Positions 6,615 through 13,139 are shown, counted from the first letter of the stretch. The stretch: 17,746 bases of DNA from CAZMCC01 sp964564695 (GCA_964564695.1 CAZMCC010000082.1:1-17746), one strand, 5' to 3'. The notes: generated by a model from the letters alone, not told the origin. Numbers and translations: made by a program.

Positions 6615-8156
6615 ATGATTGTGGCCATGGGCACACGGGCGTATGTCGCGATCGACCTTGGGGCGGAGTCGGGGCGTGTCATCCTCGGAACGCTCACGCA
6701 CCCCCTTGGGGCGGACGGGGGGGTCGAGGCGTCGGGGTCGTCCACGCTCGAACTCGTTGAGCTGCACCGCTTCACCCACGAGCCGCTGGCGCTCGAGAGC
6801 GGGCTGCACTGGAACGTGCCGCACATCTGGGGGGAGATCCTGACGGGGCTGAAGGCGGCCGCGGCGGGTTCGCGCGAGCGCGGGGTCGAGATCGCGTCCA
6901 TTGGGGTCGATGCGTGGGGCGTTGACTTCGTGCTGGTCGACGGGGCGGGGCGGCCGCTCGGGCCGCCGCGGTGTTACCGCGATCCGCGCTGGGCGCCGGG
7001 AGTTGCTCTGGTCGGCAGCCGGATCGGCTACGAGCGGCTGTACCGGATCACGGGCATCCAGGAGATGGCGATCAACACGCTGGTGCAGCTCGCCACGGCG
7101 GTCGCCACGGGAGAGGGGGTGCCGTCGCGTGCCGGGCGGCTGCTGTTCATGCCCGACTATTTCCACCTCCTGCTGGGCGGGGAGGCGGCGAGCGAGTCGA
7201 GCATCGCGTCGACGTCTCAGATGCTCGACGCCGCGACGGGGGAGTGGTCCGGCGAGCTGTTGGCGGCACTGGGGATTCCTGCGCGGCTCGTTCGCACGCC
7301 GCGGCCGCCCGGCAGCGTGCTGGGGCGGCTCGGCGCGGACGTGTGTGCGGCGACGGGACTCTCACCGGACGTGCGGATCTGTGCCCCGGGTTCGCACGAC
7401 ACCGCGTCGGCTGTGGCGGGTGTTCCTGCCTCGGGCGCGCGGTGGGCGTATCTGTCGAGCGGCACGTGGTCGCTGATGGGGGTGGAGCTGGCGGGCCCGA
7501 TCCTGAGCGACGCGGCCCGGCGAGCCGGGTTCACGAACGAGCGCGGCGTGGGGAACACCATCCGCTTCCTCAAGAACGTGAGCGGGTTGTGGATCGTTCA
7601 GGAGCTGCGGCGCGACCTGGAGCGTCACGGCACGAGGCTGGACTACGCGGAGCTGACGGCGAGCGCGGCCGGGGCGCAGGCGTTCCGCAGCCGCATCGAC
7701 GCGTGTCATCCGTCGCTGGCGACGCCGGGCGGGTCGATCGACAAGATCCGGGCGCTGGCGGCGGCTGCGGGCGATCCGGAGCCGCGGACGCCGGGGGAGC
7801 TGGCGCGGTGCTGCTTCGAGGCGCTGGCGATGGCGTACCGGGCGTGCCTGGGCGACCTGGAGTTGGTGTTGCCGGGCGGGGTGGGGAGCATCGACACCAT
7901 TCACGTCGTCGGGGGCGGGAGCAAGAACGAACTGCTGAACCAGATGACGGCGAACGCCACGGGGCGGCGCGTGGTGGCGGGCCCGGCCGAGGCGACGGCG
8001 GCGGGGAACATTTTGACGCAGGCGATGCACGACGGGCGGATCCCGGATCTTGCCGGCGTTCGGGGCGTCGTGGCACGCTCGTTTGGTACGAAGGAGTACG
8101 CGCCGGTCGACGGGGCGGCGTGGGGGCGTGAGTTCGAGCGTTTCCGCGGGCGATAG
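6615..8156 (+). CDS. rhaB: Rhamnulokinase (FGGY family)
   Basis: This 513-residue FGGY-family carbohydrate kinase would phosphorylate L-rhamnulose with ATP to rhamnulose 1-phosphate, the substrate of the preceding gene. The N-terminal phosphate loop is AIDLGAESGRV (12-22). Further family marks are GVDAWGVDF (97-105), YRDPR, CAPGSHDTASAVA with the likely catalytic Asp at 262, LSSGTWSLMG (280-289), NVSGLWIVQE (321-330), and the ATP-binding VVGGGSKNELLNQMTANATG (431-450) followed by AGPAEATAAGN. These match RhaB more closely than xylulokinase or glycerol kinase. The start chosen is ATG 6615, because GGAGG at 6601-6605 lies 9 bases upstream; ATG 6627 and GTG 6597 are in-frame alternatives. The gap to the aldolase stop is 18 bases, so the two genes are surely one transcript. 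Length is slightly above the usual 480-500 residues owing to a loop at about 27-43. Confidence 0.93.
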   Translation: MIVAMGTRAYVAIDLGAESGRVILGTLTHPLGADGGVEASGSSTLELVELHRFTHEPLALESGLHWNVPHIWGEILTGLKAAAAGSRERGVEIASIGVDAWGVDFVLVDGAGRPLGPPRCYRDPRWAPGVALVGSRIGYERLYRITGIQEMAINTLVQLATAVATGEGVPSRAGRLLFMPDYFHLLLGGEAASESSIASTSQMLDAATGEWSGELLAALGIPARLVRTPRPPGSVLGRLGADVCAATGLSPDVRICAPGSHDTASAVAGVPASGARWAYLSSGTWSLMGVELAGPILSDAARRAGFTNERGVGNTIRFLKNVSGLWIVQELRRDLERHGTRLDYAELTASAAGAQAFRSRIDACHPSLATPGGSIDKIRALAAAAGDPEPRTPGELARCCFEALAMAYRACLGDLELVLPGGVGSIDTIHVVGGGSKNELLNQMTANATGRRVVAGPAEATAAGNILTQAMHDGRIPDLAGVRGVVARSFGTKEYAPVDGAAWGREFERFRGR

Positions 8157-8195
8157 TCCGTGCGGTCCCCGCCTTCCACCACCCACGTCGAGGGT

Positions 8196-8211
8196 CCGGC
8201 TCCGAGGCCGG
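8196..8211 (+). other. Short GC hairpin after rhamnulokinase gene
   Basis: CCGGC (8196-8200) pairs with GCCGG (8207-8211) around a 6-base loop in the 77-base gap after the kinase gene. No T-tract follows, so it is at best a weak terminator. It also lies close to a possible promoter for the next gene. Confidence 0.25.
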
Positions 8212-8219
8212 CGGGCCGG

Positions 8220-8225
8220 TATGGT
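8220..8225 (+). promoter_or_regulatory. Possible -10 box (TATGGT) for a leaderless methyltransferase transcript
   Basis: TATGGT ends 8 bases before the GTG at 8234, and no Shine-Dalgarno precedes that GTG. In GC-rich bacteria a TANNNT box 5-8 bases before the start codon often marks leaderless transcription. No -35 match is seen at 17 bp. This is an inference from position. Confidence 0.35.
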
Positions 8226-8233
8226 GTCGCACC

Positions 8234-8977
8234 GTGCCGCCTCGCCTTGTCCAGGCCGAGTTGATGGACGACCCGGCGCTTGCCGGCGCCGAGCACGAGC
8301 GGGCGCTCGCGGGGCTTGCACGCATCAACGCATTGAGCGCAGCAGACGCGGCGATGTGGCGTGAACTGCGCACACTGATCGCGGGCGACGGTGGCGCGGT
8401 GAGCACCCTTGATGTCGCTACCGGATCGGCCGATGTCCTTCTTGGGATGTGGCGCCGGGCGGCACACGCGGGGGTCAGGCTCGACCTGTCGGCGTGCGAC
8501 ATTTCCGCGCGGGCTCTCGGGGTTGCGGCGGCGAGACTGCGCGCGGGCGGTGCGTCCGTTCGCACCATGGCGGCCGATGTCACCGGGTCGATCCCGCTCG
8601 ACGATCGTGGCGTCGACGTCGCGTGCTGCTCGCTCTTCCTTCATCATCTCAGTGCGGAACACACCGTGCGCGTGCTCGCCGAGATGGCCCGCGTTTCGCG
8701 CCTCGGCGTCGTCGTGCTCGACCTGCGCCGCTGCACGACCGGGCTTGTCGCGGCCGCGAGCGTGCCGCGGCTCCTCACGCGCAGCCGCGTGGTGCACGTC
8801 GACGCCGTGCGCAGCGTGCGGGCGGCGTGGACGCCGGATGAATTGCGGTCCATCGCCGAGCGCGCCGGGCTCGCGGGCGCTACGGTGCGCCGGGTGTGGC
8901 CGTGGCGGATGACGCTGCGGTGGCAACGCCCCGGCGCCCCCCCACCCCGCGCCAAGGGGTCAACGCGTGAGCGATGA
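8234..8977 (+). CDS. Class I SAM-dependent methyltransferase of the type III PKS operon
   Basis: This 247-residue protein has a Rossmann methyltransferase core. Motif I is LDVATGSADV (59-68), an acidic turn is ACDIS (87-91), motif IV lies near GVDVACCSLFLHHLS (126-140), and VVVLDLRR (159-166) follows. It probably transfers a methyl group to a hydroxyl or carbon of the aromatic product made by the nearby type III polyketide synthase; the acceptor is inferred. It begins at GTG 8234, because the N-terminal AELMDDPAL and ALAGLARINALS segment looks conserved in relatives from similar clusters and would be cut by using ATG 8264. There is no Shine-Dalgarno, but a TATGGT box lies just upstream. Its stop overlaps the next gene by 11 bases, so the two are co-translated. 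SrsB of the Streptomyces phenolic lipid cluster fills the same role but is a membrane-type methyltransferase, so the enzymes would be analogous rather than homologous. Confidence 0.85.
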   Translation: MPPRLVQAELMDDPALAGAEHERALAGLARINALSAADAAMWRELRTLIAGDGGAVSTLDVATGSADVLLGMWRRAAHAGVRLDLSACDISARALGVAAARLRAGGASVRTMAADVTGSIPLDDRGVDVACCSLFLHHLSAEHTVRVLAEMARVSRLGVVVLDLRRCTTGLVAAASVPRLLTRSRVVHVDAVRSVRAAWTPDELRSIAERAGLAGATVRRVWPWRMTLRWQRPGAPPPRAKGSTRER

Positions 8978-10178
8978 TCGCGTCGACGTGCTGGTGATCG
9001 GCGCCGGCCCGGCCGGGGCGGCCACGGCGTGGGGCGCGGCTCGCGCGGGCGCCTCGCCAGTTCTGCTCGTTGAACGGTGTGAATGGCCGCGTGCAAAGGT
9101 GTGCGGGTCGTGCGTCAACCCGGCGGGGGTTGGCGTTCTCGAACGCATGGGGGTTGCTGCTGCGGGCGTGGACGCGGCGCCGTTGTCGCGGCTGCGACTG
9201 TGCAGCGCGGGGGCGGGGAGTGGGGGAGTCTCGCTCGACGTCAACGCCGGGATCGCCATCGAACGGCGGATGCTCGACGCGGCGCTTGTGAACGCGGCGG
9301 AGCACGCCGGCGTTGTCTTTCGCCCGCGCTGCAGCGCGAAAGTTGTCGCTCGGGTCGGCTCGTCGTGGCGTGTGCGTGTCGCCGATCGCGAAGTCGCCGC
9401 GAGCGTCGTCGTCGCCTGCGACGGCCTCACCGGCACGAGCCTCAATGACATCAGCGACTCCGAGGGCCTCGGCGTCGTCATCGACCCCGCGGCGTGGATG
9501 GGCGCGGGAACCGTCATCGAGCCCGCTCGCGCCCACCCCTGGCACGCCCATGTCGCGCCCGGCGAAGTCGCCATGCACATCGGCCCCGCCGGCTATGTCG
9601 GGCTCGTACGCCTCGCCGACGGGGCCGTCGACCTGGCTGCTGCCCTCGATGCAGCGCACGTCAAAGCCGCCGGCGGCCCGGCGCCCGCGATCGCCGAGGT
9701 TCTCGAGGCGTGCGCCGTGGCAAACGCCCGCGAGCTGCTCGCGCACGAATCCATTGCCGGCACCGGACTGCTCACGCGCCGGCGTTCGCGCACGGCCGCC
9801 CGCTCCGGTGGCCTCATCGTCGCCGGCGACGCCGCCGGGTATGTGGAACCGTTCACCGGCGAGGGCATCGCGTGGGCCCTCGTGCAGGGCGAGCGTGCCG
9901 GCTTCCTCGCGGCACGAGCGGCGCGCGACGCCCGCGCGTGGTCATCGCTCGCCGGCGACTGGACGGATTGGCTCGCGGGCGTGATCGAGCCGCGCCGGCG
10001 GGCCTGCCGTGCGGTCCGCTGGACGCTTCGCCACCCCGGCGCCCGGCGCGGGGCCTTCGTCGCGATGTCCCGCAGCGCCCTCGCCCGGGCCGCGGCGACT
10101 CTTTTCGTGCGGGCTGCGTGGCGGTCCTATCCGAGCCCGCGCCTCATCACCATGGAGGCCACGCCGTGCGCATCGTGA
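8967..10178 (+). CDS. FAD-dependent oxidoreductase, geranylgeranyl reductase-like
   Basis: This 403-residue flavoprotein starts with an FAD-binding Rossmann motif, VLVIGAGPAGAAT (8-20), with E36 at the end of the second strand. Then comes PRAKVCGSCVNPAGVGVLER (41-60), a pattern typical of the geranylgeranyl reductase and related flavin hydroxylase families. ACDG lies at 150-153, and the second FAD motif is VAGDAAGYVEPFTGEGIAWA (285-304). A basic C-terminal helix (from about residue 330) may sit on the membrane. In the polyketide operon it could hydroxylate the aromatic ring to a quinone, as SrsC does, or reduce a double bond; sequence alone does not decide. The GTG start at 8967 lies inside the end of the methyltransferase gene, and the stop lies 13 bases inside the polyketide synthase gene. 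These overlaps show tight coupling of all three genes. Confidence 0.85.
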   Translation: MSDDRVDVLVIGAGPAGAATAWGAARAGASPVLLVERCEWPRAKVCGSCVNPAGVGVLERMGVAAAGVDAAPLSRLRLCSAGAGSGGVSLDVNAGIAIERRMLDAALVNAAEHAGVVFRPRCSAKVVARVGSSWRVRVADREVAASVVVACDGLTGTSLNDISDSEGLGVVIDPAAWMGAGTVIEPARAHPWHAHVAPGEVAMHIGPAGYVGLVRLADGAVDLAAALDAAHVKAAGGPAPAIAEVLEACAVANARELLAHESIAGTGLLTRRRSRTAARSGGLIVAGDAAGYVEPFTGEGIAWALVQGERAGFLAARAARDARAWSSLAGDWTDWLAGVIEPRRRACRAVRWTLRHPGARRGAFVAMSRSALARAAATLFVRAAWRSYPSPRLITMEATPCAS

Positions 10179-11287
10179 TCGCCGGCGTCGGCACGGCCCT
10201 TCCCCCCGGCGGCGCGACACAGGACGGCGCCTTGGGCCTCCTCATCGACACGGCCCATCTCGAAGGCGACGCGCTGCGTTTTGCCCGGGCCATGTTCGAG
10301 CGCAGTGGCATCGAACGGCGGGCCAGCGTCCTGGGCGATGACGCCGCGGCCCGCGCCTTCTATTCCTCCGCGGCCAGCGCCCCCGGCACCGCGGCCCGGA
10401 TGGCGCTGTACGCCCGCCACGCCGCCCCCCTCGCGCAGCACGCCTGCACCGAAGCCCTCACGGCCGCCCGCTGCGACGGCGCGTCGATCACGCACCTCGT
10501 CACGGCCTCCTGCACCGGGTTCAACTCCCCCGGCGTCGACATCCAGCTCGTCGAGCGACTCGGCCTCCGCCCGGACGTTCACCGCGTTCATGTCGGCTTC
10601 ATGGGCTGCCACGCGGCCATCAACGCCCTGGGCGTCGCCGCGGCGATCGCCCGCGCCGGCGGCCTCGCCGACCGGCGTGCCCGCGTCCTCGTCGCGTGCG
10701 TGGAGCTTTCAAGCCTGCACCTGCAGCCGAGCGACCGTCCGGATCACATTGTGGCCGCGGCCCTCTTCGGGGATGGCGCCGGCGCGTGCGTCGTGAGCGC
10801 TGAGCCCCACGACGCCCACGACGCCCACGACCCCCACGACGCCCACGCCGCCGGCATCGAGTTCCTCAACGCGGGCTCGATCATCATCCCCGGCTCGCGT
10901 GAGGCGATGGGCTGGGAGATCGGCGACGCCGGGTTCGCGATGACGCTCGCCCAGAGCGTCCCCGGGCTCGTGCGTGAGCACGTCCGTCCGTGGCTGGAGC
11001 CGTGGCTCGAAAGGACGCTCGGCCCCGCAGCGGGTCCAGGCGAGCTCGCCTGGTGCGTCCATCCCGGCGGCCCCAAGGTTCTCGAGGCCGTGGGCGACGC
11101 GATGGGGCTCGACCCGGCGGCCCTGTGCTTCAGTCGCGAGGTGCTTCGCGACCACGGCAACATGAGCAGCGCGACCACGCTCTTCATCCTCCAGCGGATG
11201 CAGCGGGCCGGGGTGCACTCGGCGTGCGTGATGCTCGCGTTCGGTCCCGGGCTGTGCATGGAGGCCGCCCTCGTCCGGCTCCCGTGA
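10166..11287 (+). CDS. Type III polyketide synthase (chalcone synthase-like)
   Basis: This 373-residue thiolase-fold enzyme condenses malonyl-CoA units onto an acyl starter. The catalytic triad is visible: C116 in TASCTGFNSPGVD, H299 in CVHPGGPKVLEAV, and N332 in RDHGNMSSATTLF. GFMGCHAAINAL (144-155) and the C-terminal FGPGLCMEAALVR are further hallmarks. The start is GTG 10166 with GGAGG at 10154-10158, 7 bases upstream. The open frame extends much further back, but that part is antiparallel shadow of the flavoprotein gene. Genomic context suggests long-chain alkylresorcinol, alkylpyrone or related phenolic lipid products, which the methyltransferase and flavoprotein would tailor; the exact product is inferred. 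An unusual His/Asp repeat (HDAHDAHDPHDAH, 215-227) sits in a loop between two strands of the core, where family members normally have only a few residues. Confidence 0.95.
   Translation: MRIVIAGVGTALPPGGATQDGALGLLIDTAHLEGDALRFARAMFERSGIERRASVLGDDAAARAFYSSAASAPGTAARMALYARHAAPLAQHACTEALTAARCDGASITHLVTASCTGFNSPGVDIQLVERLGLRPDVHRVHVGFMGCHAAINALGVAAAIARAGGLADRRARVLVACVELSSLHLQPSDRPDHIVAAALFGDGAGACVVSAEPHDAHDAHDPHDAHAAGIEFLNAGSIIIPGSREAMGWEIGDAGFAMTLAQSVPGLVREHVRPWLEPWLERTLGPAAGPGELAWCVHPGGPKVLEAVGDAMGLDPAALCFSREVLRDHGNMSSATTLFILQRMQRAGVHSACVMLAFGPGLCMEAALVRLP
10808..10843 (+). repeat. Four tandem copies of the 9-mer CACGACGCC within the PKS gene
   Basis: Four 9-base units (CACGACGCC, CACGACGCC, CACGACCCC, CACGACGCC) run head to tail in frame and encode the His-Asp-Ala/Pro repeat at about residues 215-226 of the polyketide synthase. 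This is probably a slippage-prone microsatellite in a surface loop. Confidence 0.9.
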
Positions 11288-11388
11288 GGCCGCGGTCGGG
11301 GTGGAGCACGCCGGCCTCCCGCGTGCAAGCCGGTTCGTGCAAGCCCCCCCGGGTGTTTACGAACACTCTTCCATGGGAATCGACTCGC

Positions 11389-11394
11389 TACCCT
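11389..11394 (+). promoter_or_regulatory. Possible -10 box (TACCCT) for a leaderless PH-domain gene
   Basis: TACCCT ends 5 bases before the ATG at 11400, and no Shine-Dalgarno is present. This fits the TANNNT arrangement of leaderless transcripts. A perfect 5-base inverted repeat, GTGTT (11353-11357) and AACAC (11362-11366), lies about 35 bases upstream and could be a regulator site. Both readings are tentative. Confidence 0.3.
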
Positions 11395-11399
11395 CGGCC

Positions 11400-12083
11400 A
11401 TGCCATCTGTCATCTGCGACCGCTGCGACAAGCCGTTTGAGATCCGTGACGCGCGACCCGGGACCAAGGTCGCGTGCCCGGCGTGCGGCGACGTCAAGAT
11501 CGTGCCGGACTTCTCGAGTCAGGGGGCCGGGTCCGGTCCGGTGCAGGTGGCCGTGATGGGGGGCTCGTCGTCGTCGCCGGCGAGCCGTGCGAAGACCGAG
11601 GCACTGGGAATTCCGCCGGACGGCGGGCCCGAGCAACGGGCACTGTCCCTCCGGCCAGCGATGTTCCGGGCCCGTCCGTTGTCGGTACTGATCTTGTGGC
11701 TCGGTCTGATCGGCGGCGTGATCGGCGGGCTCGTGCTGCTGGCGGCCAACCCGCTGGTCGGGGGCCTGTTGATCGCGGCGGGCGTGATTGCGGCGCTGGT
11801 CCTGGTCGGGTGGTACATCTTCAAGTTCGAGAACCGGCTCGAGATCACGAACAAGCGGATCATCGCGACCCGCGGCATCCTGTCGCGGACCACGAGCGAA
11901 GTGCCGCACGAGAAGATCCAGAACATCCAGGTCACCCAGAGCTTCGTTCAGCGGATCATGAAGGTGGGGACGATCGGGATCTCGTCGGCGGGGCAGAGCG
12001 ACATCGAGATCGTGTTCCCCGACGCGCCGAATCCCTACCGGGTGCGCGAGGTGATCGACGCATATCGGAATGCGATGAATTGA
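11400..12083 (+). CDS. Membrane protein with zinc ribbon and bacterial PH domain
   Basis: This 227-residue protein has three parts. At the N-terminus is a short zinc ribbon with C6-x2-C9 and C26-x2-C29 (CDRCDKPF and CPACG). A Gly/Ser-rich linker runs from about 38 to 85. Two transmembrane helices follow at about 94-116 and 118-141, and then a bPH_2/YdbT-type domain at about 142-227: ENRLEITNKRIIATRGILSR, EVPHEKIQNIQV, and GTIGISSAGQSDIEIVFPDA. Such proteins sit in the cytoplasmic membrane and their roles are mostly unknown. The start ATG 11400 is chosen because it places the first cysteine pair right at the N-terminus; ATG 11373 is the alternative. The gene stands alone: it is 112 bases after the polyketide synthase and converges on nuoB. 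A strong inverted repeat follows its stop. No function beyond membrane anchoring and possible protein or lipid binding can be claimed. Confidence 0.88.
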   Translation: MPSVICDRCDKPFEIRDARPGTKVACPACGDVKIVPDFSSQGAGSGPVQVAVMGGSSSSPASRAKTEALGIPPDGGPEQRALSLRPAMFRARPLSVLILWLGLIGGVIGGLVLLAANPLVGGLLIAAGVIAALVLVGWYIFKFENRLEITNKRIIATRGILSRTTSEVPHEKIQNIQVTQSFVQRIMKVGTIGISSAGQSDIEIVFPDAPNPYRVREVIDAYRNAMN

Positions 12084-12084
12084 G

Positions 12085-12176
12085 ACGAACCCGGAGCGTG
12101 AACGACGGGCCTGCGTGGTCGTGATGCGACTCGTACTTCGGGCGCGGAGGCCCGCTCGCTGACGCTCGGGGTTCGT
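12085..12176. repeat. Imperfect long inverted repeat between convergent genes, REP-like
   Basis: The arm at 12085-12112 and the arm at 12148-12176 are reverse complements at about 25 of 29 positions, with one 1-base gap, around a 35-base spacer. Both arms begin or end with ACGAACCC and contain the core GAGCGT..CGGGCCT. The pair fills the gap between the stop codons of the PH-domain gene and nuoB, which face each other, so it could act as a bidirectional terminator or barrier hairpin. I recall the core resembling a palindromic repeat that is common in planctomycete genomes. Confidence 0.8.
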
Positions 12177-12180
12177 GGCG

Positions 12181-12747
12181 TCAGCTCGAACCCAGCGTAA
12201 TCCCCACCGGCTGCGCCTTCACCGCGTGCGTCGGCTGGATCGCCAGACCCAGCGGCACGCGCTTGCCGCCCTGCGGCGGGATGCCTTCCTGGTCGATGTG
12301 GCGCTGGATCGCCATGATGCCTTCGATGAGCTGCTCCGGACGAGGGGGGCAGCCCGGGATGTACACGTCGACCGGGATGAACTGGTCGACGCCCTGCACC
12401 ACGGCGTACGTGTCGAACACGCCGCCGGTGCTCGCGCACGCGCCCATCGAGATCACCCACTTGGGCTCGGTCATCTGCTGGTAGATGCGCTGCAGCACGG
12501 GCATCATCTTGATGCTCACGCGACCCGCCACGATGAGCAGGTCGCTCTGGCGTGGGCTGAACCGCACGGCCTCGGCGCCGAAGCGGGCGATGTCATACCG
12601 CGAGCTGGCCGTCGCCATCAGCTCGATCCCGCAGCACGCCGTCGCGAACGGCATCGGCCACAGAGCGCTGCGGCGGGCCCAGTTGATGACCCGGCGCAGC
12701 TGCGTTGTCATGAACCCTTCGGCGGGGAGTGCGGCTTCAAGACCCAT
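12181..12747 (-). CDS. nuoB: NADH-quinone oxidoreductase subunit B
   Basis: This 188-residue protein is the subunit of respiratory complex I that carries the terminal iron-sulfur cluster N2 next to the quinone site. The four cluster ligands are present: the tandem C38-C39 in ATACCGIEL, C104 in SMGACASTGG, and C133 in YIPGCPPRP. The segment KMMPVLQRIYQQMTEPKWVI is also typical. Compared with most NuoB proteins, which have AGTVTNKM before that segment, this one has AGRVSIKM. The start is ATG 12747 with GGAG about 9 bases upstream; ATG 12711 (residue 13, MTTQL) is a possible shorter start. No other nuo gene is in the window: on the same strand upstream lie a lipoprotein and a YihY-like gene. Complex I gene clusters are usually contiguous, so the other subunits must be encoded elsewhere. 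A paralogue elsewhere would make this one an accessory copy. Confidence 0.95.
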   Translation of the reverse strand: MGLEAALPAEGFMTTQLRRVINWARRSALWPMPFATACCGIELMATASSRYDIARFGAEAVRFSPRQSDLLIVAGRVSIKMMPVLQRIYQQMTEPKWVISMGACASTGGVFDTYAVVQGVDQFIPVDVYIPGCPPRPEQLIEGIMAIQRHIDQEGIPPQGGKRVPLGLAIQPTHAVKAQPVGITLGSS

Positions 12748-12836
12748 CGGGCGGGGCTCCGGCGAACCATGCGGTTCGGGGCATGCTATGCGGCGCGCGA
12801 ATGGTTGGGGAGGGCGACGAGTCGAACGGGCACGGC

Positions 12837-12863
12837 GGCCCGTCGCTCACGCTCCCTCGTTCG
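12837..12863. repeat. Third copy of the REP-like repeat, downstream of the lipoprotein gene
   Basis: This stretch (beginning GGCCCGTCGCTCACGCTCC) matches the arms of the inverted repeat at 12085-12176 in the core. It abuts the stop codon of the small lipoprotein gene. An imperfect partner lies just left of it at about 12806-12830 (GGGGAGGGCGACGAG then GAACGGGC), so it can also fold back. It may end the lipoprotein transcript ahead of nuoB. Confidence 0.6.
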
Positions 12864-12864
12864 T

Positions 12865-13104
12865 TCAGCGCGTGCGGATGCCGGGCTTCGACTTGTACTC
12901 TTCCTTCTCGTCATCGCCCCAGATCCACTTGTCGATCGCGCTCGACTCCTGGTAGCTGTCGTGGATGTCGTACTGGTCGGCCGCGGCCCCGCGGGCCCCC
13001 ACCACATGCTCGTAGCACCCGCCGAAAGTCAGCAGGCACAGGCCGCCCGCCGCGAGCAGCGCGATCCGGCGGGCAATCACAAGTCGGCGTGCTGAAGCGG
13101 TCAT
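12865..13104 (-). CDS. Small predicted lipoprotein
   Basis: This 79-residue protein has a lipoprotein-type signal sequence. The N-terminus is basic (ARRLVIARR), the core is hydrophobic (ALLAAGGLCLL), and the lipobox is TFGGC with C30 as the likely lipidated residue. The Phe at -3 makes it a weak lipobox. The mature part starts CYEHVVGARG, followed by an acidic and Tyr-rich stretch (DQYDIHDSY, WIWGDDEKEEYKSKPG). I recall CYxHVV-like starts in small planctomycete lipoproteins, but no function is known. The start ATG 13102-13104 has GAGG about 10 bases upstream. It follows the YihY-like gene by 35 bases on the same strand and is probably co-transcribed with it. It should be attached to a membrane facing the periplasm. 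C23 in GLCLL is a less likely lipidation site. Confidence 0.75.
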   Translation of the reverse strand: MTASARRLVIARRIALLAAGGLCLLTFGGCYEHVVGARGAAADQYDIHDSYQESSAIDKWIWGDDEKEEYKSKPGIRTR

Positions 13105-13139
13105 TGGCGGAGAACCTCGCGTGGGGGAGGGATCGGAAC

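Noticed and set aside
3429..7166. Very long minus-strand open frame (1245 codons) across the aldolase and kinase genes
   Set aside because: Only its last 285 codons are the DeoR regulator. The rest is Arg/Pro/His-rich shadow translation of the opposite-strand genes, caused by high GC at third positions.
9494..10165. Upstream extension of the polyketide synthase frame
   Set aside because: It is Arg-rich shadow of the flavoprotein gene. The synthase itself begins at GTG 10166 with a good GGAGG and matches family length.
10808..10843. Short tandem units as a CRISPR array
   Set aside because: The 9-base units have no spacers and lie in frame inside a clear enzyme gene.
11353..11366. GTGTT-4-AACAC palindrome as a LexA/SOS box
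   Set aside because: It is only superficially like known LexA sites, sits before a gene with no damage-response link, and is too short to support a claim.
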